A stretch of DNA of 64,000 nt from Solen grandis (Eukaryota; Mollusca; Bivalvia; Adapedonta; Solenidae): positions 42,103,810 through 42,167,809 of the forward strand of contig CM037788.1 in assembly GCA_021229015.1 (NCBI GenBank). The letters run 5' to 3'. Numbering within the stretch: position 1 is the stretch's first letter; each line of letters starts with the position of its first letter. Both the position numbers and the translations under genes were made by a program. The notes below the pieces were generated by a model. That model was not told where the DNA came from. It worked only from the letters and a program-made list of their open reading frames with translations, and did no database searches. Shown one piece after another: positions 22,401 to 35,480 of the stretch.

Positions 22401-25400
22401 AGTAATATTAGGTGTGCTGTATTATATATTTCAACGTGTTGTATAGTAATATTAGGTGTGCTGTATTATATATTTCAATGTGTATTATAGTAATATTAGG
22501 TGTGCTGTATTATATATTTCAACGTGTTGTATAGTAATATTAGGTGTGCTGTATTATATATTTCAATGTGTTGTATAGTAATATATTAAGTGTGCTGCAT
22601 TATATATTTCAACATGTTGTATAGTAATATTAAGTGTGCTGTATTATATATTTCAACGTGTTGTATAGTAATATTAGGTGTGCTGTATTATATATTTCAA
22701 CGTGTTGTATAGTAATATTAGGTGTGCTGTATTATATATTTCAACGTGTTGTATAGTAATATTAAGTGTGCCGGTATTATATATTTCAACGTGTTGTATA
22801 GTAATATTAAGTGTGCTGTATTATATATTTCAACGTGTTGTATAGTAATATTAAGTGTGCTGTATTATATATTTCAACGTGTTGTATAGTAATATTAGGT
22901 GTGCTGTATTATATATTTCAACGTGTTGTATAGTAATATTAGGTGTGCTGTATTATATATTTCAACATGTTGTATAGTAATATTAGGTGTGCTGTATTAT
23001 ATATTTCAACGTGTTGTATAGTAATATTAGGTGTGCTGTATTATATATTTCCACGTGTTGTATAGTAATATTAGGTGTGCTGTATTAATATTTCAACGTG
23101 TTGTATAGTAATATTAAGTGTGCTGTATTATATATTTCAACGTGTTGTATAGTAATATTAAGTGTGCTGTATTATATATTTCAACGTGTTGTATAGTAAT
23201 ATTAGGTGTGCTGTATTATATATTTCAACGTGTTGAGTAGTAATATTAAGTGTGCTGTATTATATATTTCAACGTGTTGTATAGTAATATTAAGTGTGCT
23301 GTATTATATATTTCAACGTGTTGTATAGTAATATTAAGTGTGCTGTATTATATATTTCAACGTGTTGTATAGTAATATTAAGTGTGCTGTATTATATATT
23401 TCAACGTGTTGTATAGTAATATAAGTTGTGCTGTATTATATATTTCAACGTGTTGTATAGTAATATTAGGTGTGCTGTATTATATATTTCAACGTGTTGT
23501 ATAGTAATATTAGGTGTGCTGTATTATATATTTCTATGTGGTGTATAGTAATATTAGATGTGCTGTATTATATATTTCAACGTGTTGTATAGTAATATTA
23601 AGTGTGCTGTATTATATATTTCTATGTGTTGTATAGTAATATTAAGTGTGCTTTATTATATATTTCAACGTGTTGTATAGTAATATTAAGTGTGCTGTAT
23701 TATATATTTCAACGTGTTGTATAGTAATAATAACGTGTGCTGTATTATATATTTCAACGTGTAGTATAGTAATATTAAGTGTGCTGTATTATATATTTCA
23801 ACGTGTTGTATAGTAATATTAAGTGTGCTGTATTATATATTTCAACGTGTTGTATAGTAATATTAGTGTGCTGTATTATATATTTCAACGTGTTGTATAG
23901 TAATATTAAGTGTGCTGTATTATATATTTCAACGTGTTGTATAGTAATATTAGGTGTGCTGTATTATATATTTCAATGTGTTGTATAGTAATATTAAGTG
24001 TGCTGTATTATATATTTCAACGTGTTGTATAGTAATATAAGTTGTGCTGTATTATATATTTCAACGTGTTGTATAGTAATATTAGGTGTGCTGTATTATA
24101 TATTTCAATGTGTATTATAGTAATATTAGGTGTGCTGTATTATATATTTCAACGTGTTGTATAGTAATATTAGGTGTGCTGTATTATATATTTCAACGTG
24201 TTGTATAGTAATATTAAGTGTGCTGTATTATATATTTCAACATGTTGTATAGTAATATTAGGTGTGCTGCATTATATATTTCAACATGTTGTATAGTAAT
24301 ATTAGGTGTGCTGTATTATATATTTCAACATGTTGTATAGTAATATTAGGTGTGCTGTATTATATATTTCAATGTGTTGTATAGTAATATTAAGTGTGCT
24401 GTATTATATATTTCAACGTGTTGTATAGTAATATTAAGTGTGCTGTATTATATATTTCAACGTGTTGTATAGTAATATTAGGTGTGCTGTATTATATATT
24501 TCAACGTGTTGTATAGTAATATTAAGTGTGCTGTATTATATATTTCAACGTGTTGTATAGTAATATTAGGTGTGCTGTATTATATATTTCAACGTGTTGT
24601 ATAGTAATATTAGGTGTGCTGTATTATATATTTCCACGTGTTGTATAGTAATATTAGGTGTGCTGTATTTATATTTCAACGTGTTGTATAGTAATATTAG
24701 GTGTGCTGTATTATATATTTCAACGTGTTGTATAGTAATATTAGGTGTGCTGTATTATATATTTCAACGTGTTGTATAGTAATATTAGGTGTGCTGTATT
24801 ATATATTTCAACGTGTTGTATAGTAATATTAAGTTGGCTGTATTATATATTTCAACGTGTTGTATAGTAATATTAAGTGTGCTGTATTATATATTTCTAT
24901 GTGTTGTATAGTAATATTAAGTGTGCTTTATTATATATTTCAATGTGTTGTATAGTAATATTAGGTGTGCTGTATTATATATTTCAGCATGTTGTATAGT
25001 AATATTAGGTGTGCTGTATTATATATTTCAACGTGTTGAGTAGTAATATTAAGTGTGCTGTATTATATATTTCAACGTGTTGTATAGTAATATTAAGTGT
25101 GCTGTATTATATATTTCAACGTGTTGTATAGTAATATTAAGTGTGCTGTATTATATATTTCAACGTGTTGTATAGTAATATTAAGTGTGCTGTATTATAT
25201 ATTTCAACGTGTTGTATAGTAATATTAAGTGTGCTGTATTATATATTTCAACGTGTTGTAAAGTAATATTAAGTGTGCTGTATTATATATTTCAACGTGT
25301 TGTATAGTAATATTAAGTGTGCTGTATTATATATTTCAACGTGTTGTATAGTAATATTAAGTGTGCTGTATTATATATTTCAATGTGTTGTATAGTAATA

Positions 25401-28400
25401 TTAAGTGTGCTGTATTATATATTTCAACGTGTTGTATAGTAATATAAGTTGTGCTGTATTATATATTTCAACGTGTTGTATAGTAATATTAGGTGTGCTG
25501 TATTATATATTTCAACGTGTTGTATAGTAATATTAGGTGTGCTGTATTATATATTTCTATGTGTTGTATAGTAATATTAGATGTGCTGTATTATATATTT
25601 CAACGTGTTGTATAGTAATATTAGGTGTGCTGTATTATATATTTCTATGTGTTGTATAGTAATATTAAGTGTGCTTTATTATATATTTCAATGTGTTGTA
25701 TAGTAATATTAGGTGTGCTGTATTATATATTTCAGCATGTTGTATAGTAATATTAGGTGTGCTGTATTATATATTTCAACGTGTTGTATAGTAATATTAG
25801 GTGTGCTGTATTATATATTTCAACGTGTTGTATAGTAATATTAGGTGTGCTGTATTATATATTTCAACGTGTTGTATAGTAATATTAGGTGTGCTGTATT
25901 ATATATTTCAACGTGTTGTATAGTAATATTAGGTGTGCTGTATTATATATTTCAACGTGTGGTATAGTAATATTAAGTGTGCTGTATTATATATTTCAAC
26001 GTGTTGAGTAGTAATATTAAGTGTGCTGTATTATATATTTCAACGTGTTGTATAGTAATATTAAGTGTGCTGTATTATATATTTCAACGTGTTGTATAGT
26101 AATATTAAGTGTGCTGTATTATATATTTCAACGTGTTGTATAGTAATATTAAGTGTGCTGTATTATATATTTCAACGTGTTGTATAGTAATATTAAGTGT
26201 GCTGTATTATATATTTCAACGTGTTGTAAAGTAATATTAAGTGTGCTGTATTATATATTTCAATGTGTTGTATAGTAATATTAAGTGTGCTGTATTATAT
26301 ATTTCAACGTGTTGTATAGTAATATAAGTTGTGCTGTATTATATATTTCAACGTGTTGTATAGTAATATTAGGTGTGCTGTATTATATATTTCAATGTGT
26401 TTTATAGTAATATTAGGTGTGCTGTATTATATATTTCAACGTGTTGTATAGTAATATTAGGTGTGCTGTATTATATATTTCAATGTGTATTATAGTAATA
26501 TTAGGTGTGCTGTATTATATATTTCAACGTGTTGTATAGTAATATTAAGGTGTGCTGTATTATATATTTCAACTGTTGTATAGTAATATTAGGTGTGCTG
26601 TATTATATATTTCAATGTGTATTATAGTAATATTAGGTGTGCTGTATTATATATTTCAACGTGTTGTATAGTAATATTAGGTGTGCTGTATTATATATTT
26701 CAACGTGTTGTATAGTAATATTAAGTGTGCTGTATTATATATTTCAACGTGTTGTATAGTAATATTAGGTGTGCTGTATTATATATTTCAACGTGTTGTA
26801 TAGTAATATTAAGTGTGCTGTATTATATATTTCAACGTGTTGTATAGTAATATTAGGTGTGCTGTATTATATATTTCAACGTGTTGTATAGTAATATTAA
26901 GTGTGCTGTATTATATATTTCAACGTGTTGTATAGTAATATTAGGTGTGCTGTATTATATATTTCAACGTGTTGTATAGTAATATTAGGTGTGCTGTATT
27001 ATATATTTCAACGTGTTGTATAGTAATATTAGGTGTGCTGTATTATATATTTCAACGTGTTGTATAGTAATATTAGGTGTGCTGTATTATATATTTCCAC
27101 GTGTTGTATAGTAATATTAGGTGTGCTGTATTTATATTTCAACGTGTTGTATAGTAATATTAAGTGTGCTGTATTATATATTTCAACGTGTTGTATAGTA
27201 ATATTAAGTGTGCTGTATTATATATTTCAACGTGTTGTATAGTAATATTAGGTGTGCTGTATTATATATTTCAACGTGTTGTATAGTAATATTAGGTGTG
27301 CTGTATTATATATTTCTATGTGTTGTATAGTAATATTAGATGTGCTGTATTATATATTTCAACGTGTTGTATAGTAATATTAAGTGTGCTGTATTATATA
27401 TTTCTATGTGTTGTATAGTAATATTAAGTGTGCTTTATTATATATTTCAATGTGTTGTATAGTAATATTAGGTGTGCTGTATTATATATTTCAACGTGTT
27501 GAGTAGTAATATTAAGTGTGCTGTATTATATATTTCAACGTGTTGTATAGTAATATTAAGTGTGCTGTATTATATATTTCAACGTGTTGTATAGTAATAT
27601 TAAGTGTGCTGTATTATATATTTCAACGTGTTGTATAGTAATATTAAGTGTGCTGTATTATATATTTCAACGTGTTGTATAGTAATATTAAGTGTGCTGT
27701 ATTATATATTTCAACGTGTTGTATAGTAATATTAAGTGTGCTGTATTATATATTTCAACGTGTTGTATAGTAATATTAAGTGTGCTGTATTATATATTTC
27801 AACGTGTTGTATAGTAATATTAAGTGTGCTGTATTATATATTTCAATGTGTTGTATAGTAATATTAAGTGTGCTGTATTATATATTTCAACGTGTTGTAT
27901 AGTAATATAAGTTGTGCTGTATTATATATTTCAACGTGTTGTATAGTAATATTAGGTGTGCTGTATTATATATTTCAATGTGTTGTATAGTAATATTAGG
28001 TGTGCTGTATTATATATTTCAACGTGTTGTATAGTAATATTAGGTGTGCTGTATTATATATTTCAACGTGTTGTAAAGTAATATTAAGTGTGCTGCATTA
28101 TATATTTCAACATGTTGTATAGTAATATTAGGTGTGCTGTATTATATATTTCAACATGTTGTATAGTAATATTAAGTGTGCTGTATTATATATTTCAACA
28201 TGTTGTATAGTAATATTAGGTGTGCTGCATTATATATTTCAACATGTTGTATAGTAATATTAGGTGTGCTGTATTATATATTTCAACATGTTGTATAGTA
28301 ATATTAGGTGTGCTGCATTATATATTTCAACGTGTTGTATAGTAATATTAAGTGTGCTGTATTATATATTTCAACGTGTTGTATAGTAATATTAGGTGTG

Positions 28401-30735
28401 CTGCATTATATATTTCAACGTGTTGTAAAGTAATATTAAGTGTGCTGTATTATATATTTCAACGTGTTGTATAGTAATATTAAGTGTGCTGTATTATATA
28501 TTTCAACGTGTTGTATAGTAATATTAAGTGTGCTGTATTATATATTTCAATGTGTTGTATAGTAATATTAAGTGTGCTGTATTATATATTTCAACGTGTT
28601 GTATAGTAATATTAAGTGTGCTGTATTATATATTTCAATGTGTTGTATAGTAATATTAAGTGTGCTGTATTATATATTTCAACGTGTTGTATAGTAATAT
28701 TAAGTGTGCTGTATTATATATTTCAACATGTTGTATAGTAATATTAAGTGTGCTGTATTATATATTTCTATGTGTTGTATAGTATTATTAAGTGTGCTGT
28801 ATTATATATTTCTATGTGTTGTATAGTATTATTAAGTGTGCTGTATTATATATTTCAATGTGTTGTATAGTAATATTAAGTGTGCTGTATTATATATTTC
28901 AATGTGTTGTATAGTAATATTAAGTGTGCTGTATTATATATTTCAACGTGTTGTATAGTAATATTAGGTGTGCTGTATTATATATTTCAACGTGTTGTAT
29001 AGTAATATTAGGTGTGCTGTATTATATATTTCAATGTGTTGTATAGTAATATTAGTGTGCTGTATTATATATTTCAATGTGTTGTATAGTAATATTAAGT
29101 GTGCTGTATTATATATTTCAATGTGTTGTATAGTAATATTAGGTGTGCTGTATTATATATTTCAATGTGTTGTATAGTAATATATAGTGTGCTGTATTAT
29201 ATATTTCAACGTGTTGTATAGTAATATTAGGTGTGCTGTATTATATATTTCAATGTGTTGTATAGTAATATTAGGTGTGCTGTATTATATATTTCAACGT
29301 GTTGTATAGTAATATTAAGTGTGCTGTATTATATATTTCAATGTGTTGTATAGTAATATTAGGTGTGCTGTATTATATATTTCAACGTGTTGTATAGTAA
29401 TATTAAGTGTGCTGTATTATATATTTCAATGTGTTGTATAGTAATATATAGTGTGCTGTATTATATATTTCAACGTGTTGTATAGTAATATTAGGTGTGC
29501 TGTATTATATATTTCAACGTGTTGTATAGTAATATTAAGTGTGCTGTATTATATATTTCAATGTGTTGTATAGTAATATATAGTGTGCTGTATTATATAT
29601 TTCAACATGTTGTATAGTAATATTAAGTGTGCTGTATTATATATTTCAACATGTTGTAAAGTAATATTAAGTGTGCTGTATTATATATTTCAACATGTTG
29701 TAAAGTAATATTAAGTGTGCTGTATTATATATTTCAACGTGTTGTATAGTAATATTAAGTGTGCTGTATTATATATTTCAGCATGTTGTATAGTAATATT
29801 AATTGTGCTGTATTATATATTTCAATGTGTTGTATAGTAATATTAAGTGTGCTGTATTATATATTTCTATGTGTTGTATAGTAATATTAGATGTGCTGTT
29901 TTATATATTTCAACGTGTTGTATAGTAATATTAAGTGTGCTGTATTATATATTTCAACATGTTGTATAGTAATATTAGGTGTGCTGTATTATATATTTCA
30001 ACGTGTTGTATAGTAATATTAATTGGTGCTGTATTATATATTTCAACGTGTTGTATAGTAATATTAAGTGTGCTGTATTATATATTTCAGCATGTTGTAT
30101 AGTAATATTAATTGTGCTGTATTATATATTTCAATGTGTTGTATAGTAATATTAAGTGTGCTGTATTATATATTTCAATGTGTTGTATAGTAATATTAGG
30201 TGTGCTGTATTATATATTTCAACGTGTTGTATAGTAATATTAGGTGTGCTGTATTATATATTTCAACGTGTTGTATAGTAATATTAAGTGTGCTGTATTA
30301 TATATTTCAATGTGTTGTATAGTAATATTAAGTGTGCTGTATTATATATTTCAATGTGTTGTAAAGTAATATTAAGTGTGCTGTATTATATATTTCAACA
30401 TGTTGTATAGTAATATTAGGTGTGCTGTATTATATATTTCAACATGTTGTATAGTAATATTAGGTGTGCTGTATTATATATTTCAACATGTTGTATAGTA
30501 ATATTAGGTGTGCTGTATATTATATTTAAAATGTTGTATAGTAATATTAAGTGTGCTGTAATATATATTTCAACGTGTTGTATAGTAATATTAATTGTGC
30601 TGTAATATATATTTAAGCATGTTGTATAATAATATTTAGTGTGCTCTACATATTTCAACATGTTGTATAGTAATATTAAGTGTGCTAATTTATTACATCT
30701 TTAAGCCTGTTGTATAATATTAAGTGTGCTGTATT
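19421..30735 (+). repeat. 44-bp satellite array, about 256 units (11.3 kb)
   Basis: Each unit starts GTGTGCTGTATTATATATTT, continues CAACGTGTTG and ends TATAGTAATATTAAG or ATTAGG. Period 44 holds for the whole block. Common variants are AAG/AGG at the unit junction and CAATGTG, CAACATG or CTATGTG for CAACGTG. Rarer ones are GAGTAG or GTAAAG for GTATAG, CTTTATT for CTGTATT, and AATATAAGTTG. Rare variants recur at multiples of 44 bp, showing copied multi-unit blocks. The left edge (19421) is abrupt; the right edge decays over 30530-30735. Because 44 leaves remainder 2 when divided by 3, all frames cycle every 132 bp, giving many 69-codon pseudo-ORFs (MCCIIYFNVLYSNI type). None is a gene. Confidence 0.97.
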
Positions 30736-31550
30736 ACTTTTAATATTTTTGTACAACATTTTAAAGATTTTGCATAACATTTCCATGTGTTTATATTAAT
30801 TATATAAGTGCATTGTACAAAGCATCACCAGGATCAGAGTTCAATTTGTTGTATTCATCTCTATTATTTTCCTATAGCAGTTGAGAGTGGTATCAATAAT
30901 TGGACATTTTTGGGTCATTGGAATTTTCAGTACAGAATGAATTAGAATATATAGGAAAACAGACTTCTGAAGTTATTTGTAGCAAACCAATAATTATAAT
31001 ATAAACTGGAAAAGTCAGTAAGAATTTCTCAAGCTAATCTCAATTTGGTCACATAGGTGGATCCTGATATACAGATTAGGAAAACTTTGCGCTCAACATT
31101 ACTAAAAGGTAACACTGCTTGGTAAGTAAACAGCTGAAAGGAAAGCGTGCCCTACAGATTCAAGGGATTAATAAACTAAGCAACTTTTCTGCTTTAATCA
31201 GAGCAAAATTACCCACAAACCTGCTGATGTAATTACACGCCATGTCTGCTAATGGTCTGTCTGGTGTTTCCCCATTTAGAAACTATATGTTGAGCTTAAG
31301 CTAAGTCTAGGAAGATATCACCATTTCTAGCATTTTTCAAGAGCATTATTTTCCAGTTATTTTTTGTTGAGGTCAGTATTTTTTTTTCCAAACTGGGATA
31401 TTGTGATAATAACTGGTTGTTATGGTTAATTTTACACTGCTTTTAATGAATATTGTCATACAGACAGCTCTTTAATTGATCTTTTAATGTATCAGACAGA
31501 CATCCTTGACTCAAACACTGCAAATCTTTGGAATTATTGAACAAAAAGAA
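30736..31550. other. AT-rich stretch right of the satellite, no recognisable feature
   Basis: The first about 100 bases may be fully decayed satellite (TTTTGTACAACATTTT, CATAACATTTCCATGTG). Beyond that nothing was recognised. Confidence 0.4.
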
Positions 31551-32854
31551 CAAGAGGGCCAAGATGGCCCTTGGTCGCTCACCTGAGAAAGATGATTGCT
31601 TTAGAAATAAAGATGCTTGAGTGTAAAAGTGAAATCTGGCTTTTTTTTATGGTGAAATGGGCGTAACTCCTAAATTTACAAGTCAATATCAGTTATAATT
31701 GAACCCGATTGTGAGATAATAGGCATAAACATTGTCATAAAGTTTAAAAATGATTGTTAAAAAAATGAAGTTGGTAGAGAATAAACAAAGTGAAATCTTG
31801 TATTTTTTGTATTAAAAGGGGCATAACTCCTGACCTAAATGACCCATCTCAGCCACAATTGAACTCAATCGAGACATTATGGTCATTAACAATGTCATAA
31901 AGTTTGAAGATGATTGCTAAAAAAAGGAAGATGCTAGAGTGTAAACAATGTGAAATATGGCTTTTTTTATATTAAAAGGGGCATAACTCCTGACCTAATT
32001 GACGGATCTCAGCCATAATCGAAACTCAATCGAACCTTATGGTCATAAGCATTGCCATAAAGTTTGAAGATGATTGCTCAAAAGATGAAGATGCTAGAGT
32101 GTAACAAAGTGATTTTCTGGCATTTTTTGAAGATTAAAAGGGGCATAACTTCTGAACTAATTGACGGATCTCAGCATTAATCGAAACTCAATCGAGATCT
32201 TATGGTCATAAACATTGCCATAAAGTTTGAGATGATTGCTCAAAAGATGAAGATGCTAGAGTGTAAACAACGTGAAATCTGGCATTTTTTATATTAAAGG
32301 GGCTTAACTCCTGACCTAATCAACTGATCTCAGTCATAATCAAACTCAATCGAGACATTATGGTCATAAGCATTGCATAAAGTTTGAAGATGATGCTCAA
32401 AAGATGAAGATGCTAGAGTGTAAACAAGTGAAATATTGCTTTTTTTAATTTTAAAAGGGGCATTACTCCTGACCTAATGGTACGATATCAGCCATAATCG
32501 AACTTGGCCGTGATTTTATGGTTATAAACATTGATATAAAGTTTGAAGATAATTGCTCATGAAATGAAGATGCTAGAGTGCAAACAATGTTAAAACTGGC
32601 TTTTTTTAATTTTAAAAGGGGCATTACTCCTGACCTAATGTTCCGATATCAGCCATAATCGAACTTGGCCGAGATTTTATGGTTATAAACATTGTTTTAA
32701 AGTTTGAAGATAATTGCTCATAAAATGAAGATGCTAGAGTGCAAACGAACAAATTGTGGACGACGGACGACGGACGGACGGACGGACGGACGGACGGACG
32801 GACATTCATTGATCCTAAAAGCTCATCCTGAGCACACGTGCTCAGGTGAGCTAA
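31551..32854 (+). mobile_element. Terminal-hairpin tandem-repeat element C
   Basis: The 5' end is CAAGAGGGCCAAGATGGCCC, then GGTCGCTCACCTGAG. The body is about seven units of roughly 160 bp, each with GAAGATGCTAGAGTG, AAAAGGGGCATAACTCCTGA and CATAAAGTTTGAAGATGATT. A (GACG/GGAC)n tract at 32758-32803 precedes the end hairpin CTCATCCTGAGCAC-ACGTGCTCAGGTGAG and CTAA. The body is unrelated to those of A, B, E and G but nearly the same as F (43422-44222). Confidence 0.85.
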
Positions 32855-32922
32855 AAAAAAATAACACAGTAAGTATATAGCTGAAAGAAGCATGTGATAA
32901 GGAAGGAAACATTGAATTTAGG

Positions 32923-33176
32923 TTGGTTGGTTGTATTGGGGTTTACCGTCGCTGCGATAGTATTTCAATCATATAGCGACGTCCAGCTAATTACAGGTGG
33001 AGGAAGACACCGAGTACACAGAGGTACTCGGGTAAAACCACCGACCTACCGCAAGCCAGCTGGAAAGCTTCCTCACATGAAAAATCCGAAGTCCCTACCA
33101 GGATTCGAACCCACAGCGGTGAGGGGCTGAGAGATTTGTAGTCCTAGACTGTAACCGCTCGGCCACGGTGGCCCCC
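32923..33176 (-). mobile_element. tRNA-headed SINE, family I, with exact 11-bp target-site duplication
   Basis: The minus strand starts GGGGGCCACCGTGGCCGAGC (A box) and has B box GGTTCGAATCCTGG (near 33100). The body is GAGGAAGCTTTCCAGCTGGC and the tail GAAATACTATCGCAGCGACG then GTAAACCCC. TTGAATTTAGG is repeated exactly at 32912-32922 and 33177-33187. It is a full-length insertion. The plus frame at 32894-33130 is the SINE read backwards. Confidence 0.9.
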
Positions 33177-33187
33177 TTGAATTTAGG

Positions 33188-33849
33188 GGAGAAAACAGAC
33201 AGACTGAAACAAGTAAAGAATATTTCCATTTACTGTAAAACTCCAGTTCAAAAGCCCCCGAACCCACTCCAATGAGGTTTTGTTTTGCTATCTTAATTTC
33301 AATAAAGTCAATATTCAGTTAATAATTTTCAGCAAGCACCTCCATAAACAACTAAGGGTACAGACCAAAATGAAGAAATGTCAACTGCTTACGCTCAACA
33401 ATGAATAGGAGAGGTTCGACTCTTGTGTAAACTTACTTCACTGAACCCTGGGAAAACAGGGATGGAAATGATAATAAAAACTAAACTTGTAGAAATAAAC
33501 CAATTTAATCCTAATAAAAGAACAGACATAAAGTGTTCCAAAATAAAAGCAGTATTCAGATTTTGGTGCTTTACTGTACTTCAAGGATTCTTTCAGCTGT
33601 TTTTGTTTTTTTAATTTTTGTTTCAATTATTTCTTTCAAAAAAATCCCCAATGACAAATAAATTTAGTTGAAAAAAACAACAACAAAAAACAACAACAAT
33701 AAAATAAAAATAAAAGACAATAATCTAATAACAGAATTTACTGGAAGCCCATTTGAACATTATTTAATAACAAAAATTCAAGAAAAAGAAATGAGGAGAA
33801 TCTTATTTTATATGCTTTTGAACTTCAGAACAAAAATTTTAAATATTGA
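33188..33849. other. AT-rich stretch, no recognisable feature
   Basis: Long A/T runs and overlapping 62-64-codon frames on both strands show low complexity only. Confidence 0.5.
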
Positions 33850-34105
33850 AAGAAAATACTAAAAGTGAAATGAAGAAATAATAATTTGAGAAGTGAGAGT
33901 CATAAGAACATAGAAGGATATTTTACACTAACAGTGAAATTAAGAAGAAATAATGTGAGAATTGAGAGACAAAAAAAAAAACATAGAGGGAACTGCACTT
34001 AACACTAACAGTGAAATTAAGAAGTAATAATGTGAGAATTGAGAGACAAAAAAAAACAGAGAGGGAACTGGACTTAACCCTAACAGTGAAATGAAGAAAT
34101 TACTA
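33850..34105. repeat. Minisatellite, about 76-bp unit, three copies
   Basis: CTAACAGTGAAATTAAGAAG recurs near 33928, 34005 and 34080 (steps 77 and 75). Each is followed by AATAATGTGAGAATTGAGAG and an A run. The outer copies are more diverged. Confidence 0.8.
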
Positions 34106-34315
34106 TTTGAGAATTGAATTAGATTTATTTCCCTTTAAACACAAATAATTCAACTGAATAAATATAACATCTATCAAAGTATGCTATGATCTCTCTCTCA
34201 AAATATTGCCAAGGCTTACACATAACCTTGAAATTAGCCAGACAACATGGCTCAAATAAGCACACACTAAGAAATGACTCTAAGCACTCCTGATTTCTGC
34301 CAGAAACTGATATAC

Positions 34316-34545
34316 CTGTATATACTCTCCCATTGACAAAACTAGCAGCTGGCAGAGATGGAGACATTTTCCATACAAATTTCATCTCTGGAGAGCCACC
34401 TCGACTGGGTGCTTGTGGTGTAGTGTCATGGAGTTCCACTGTACATAAATCACCCTGGAGCATGTCATGCTCCGCCCCACTCTTCTCCCATCCATCTCAA
34501 TCTGCCACCATTACAAAGCACCATTCATCAACAGGCAGCCTCACC
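34316..34545 (-). pseudogene. Coding-like fragment of unknown family, one in-frame stop
   Basis: This stretch is clearly richer in G+C than its surroundings. Its minus frame reads like protein: VDEWCFVMVAD, stop (TGA, complement of 34497-34499), then DGWEKSGAEHDMLQGDLCTV, ELHDTTPQAPSRGGSPEMKF and WKMSPSLPAASFVNGRVYTG. It ends at a donor-like TATACAG|GTATATC (boundary near 34316). The plus frame over the same bases (34333-34569) has the Ser/His/Pro-rich look of an antisense shadow. I do not recognise the protein. It could be a decayed exon, a retrocopy, or a real exon with one base error. Together with 35710-36200 it suggests an old minus-strand gene or gene copy broken up by SINEs. Confidence 0.35.
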
Positions 34546-34836
34546 TTTGCTGATGACTATCTTGATTAAATAATCATTGGAAGTTTGTAGAGAGCTGGAG
34601 TATTACACCACTGTTGTAATAAAGATGAAACTATTTTCATTATCAAATCAATCTAATATTATTTGTTAAAAAGAAATAAAATAAGGCATATCTGAAAAAA
34701 ATGCTCTCTTTATTCTTCTCTCTCTTTTTTTTTTGGTTCAAATCCAACACCCAAAAAGATACATAATTATGTTTTTTGTTTCTTTGATGATTTGTGGACT
34801 AAAATGCCTACATGAAACAGTTATTATTAATAGTGC

Positions 34837-35044
34837 TGCCATACTGTGATATCATGCCACAGGCAAGTGGCATGATACGACAACCAGTCACATTATCCTG
34901 CCTATAAAGAAATGCTGAGCACCAATTAAGGGTAAGTACCAATTAAGTACTGTACCTTTTTTAATGACTTTATTATGTCTGGGATCAAACCCACAACCTT
35001 CCAATACAAGGGAAGATGCTCTAATCACTCGGCTATCAGGAATG
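34837..35044 (-). mobile_element. tRNA-headed SINE, family II, 3' shortened
   Basis: The minus strand shows ATAGCCGAGTGATTAGAGC (A box) and GGGTTTGATCCCAGAC (B box, 34976-34992). The body carries GTGCTCAGCA and GCATGATATCACAGTATGGC. The same body lies in 35186-35480. The tail is missing and no target duplication was found. Confidence 0.7.
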
Positions 35045-35185
35045 GTGTAATTATGTCATACACATAATCAGCTTCAGCTATTATTAGTTTAAACTAGAAT
35101 TATGGTTATATAGAAGTGGATTATTTTTGTGTTAACGCATTGGAAATAGGATCAGACCCTAAGCTGCCTTCAATACAATTTATTG

Positions 35186-35480
35186 TTAGTTTGTTTATTT
35201 GGTTTAACGTCCCACTGACATATTTCAGTCATTTGGAGATAGATATAGTGCTGCCACACTGCAGTATCATGCTGTAGACATGTGGTATGATACCACACCC
35301 AGTCATATTATCTTGACACCTGGTCAACCAGTCTTGGAACTACCCTTATATGCTGAGCACCAAGCAAGGATGCTATACTAGTACCATTTGGTATGACTTT
35401 GGTATGTAGCGGCCAGGGATCAAACCCATGACCTCCCGATTCCATGGCAGACGCTCTAATCACTTGGCCACCAGGCCCAT
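35186..35480 (-). mobile_element. tRNA-headed SINE, family II, full length with 12-bp target duplication
   Basis: The minus strand starts near GGGCCTGGTGGCCAAGTGAT (A box) and has B box ATGGGTTTGATCCCTGG. The body includes TTGGTGCTCAGCATATAAGG and GTATCATACCACATG. The tail is GAAATATGTCAGTGGGACG, then TTAAACC. The flanks TACAATTTATTG (35174-35185) and TACACTTTATTG (35481-35492) match at 11 of 12 bases. The tail resembles that of family I (GAAATACTGTCGAAGCGACG) although the heads differ. Confidence 0.8.

Noticed and set aside
21230..29177. Repeated 69-codon frames with MCCIIYFNVLYSNI in the satellite
   Set aside because: They are the 44-bp unit read in frames that cycle every three units. No start context, length variation follows unit indels, and other frames are equally open.
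19421..30735. CRISPR array
   Set aside because: Units are directly adjacent with no unique spacers, and the context is an animal genome. It is a satellite.
19421..30735. Centromere or telomere
   Set aside because: Array size alone does not show this; no telomeric TTAGGG repeats are present, and non-satellite DNA flanks both sides within the window.
32894..33130. 78-codon plus frame
   Set aside because: It lies over a minus-strand SINE with a target-site duplication and is antisense to it.
34333..34569. 78-codon plus frame MTKLAAGRDGD...
   Set aside because: Ser/His/Pro-rich composition fits an antisense shadow of the more protein-like minus frame.
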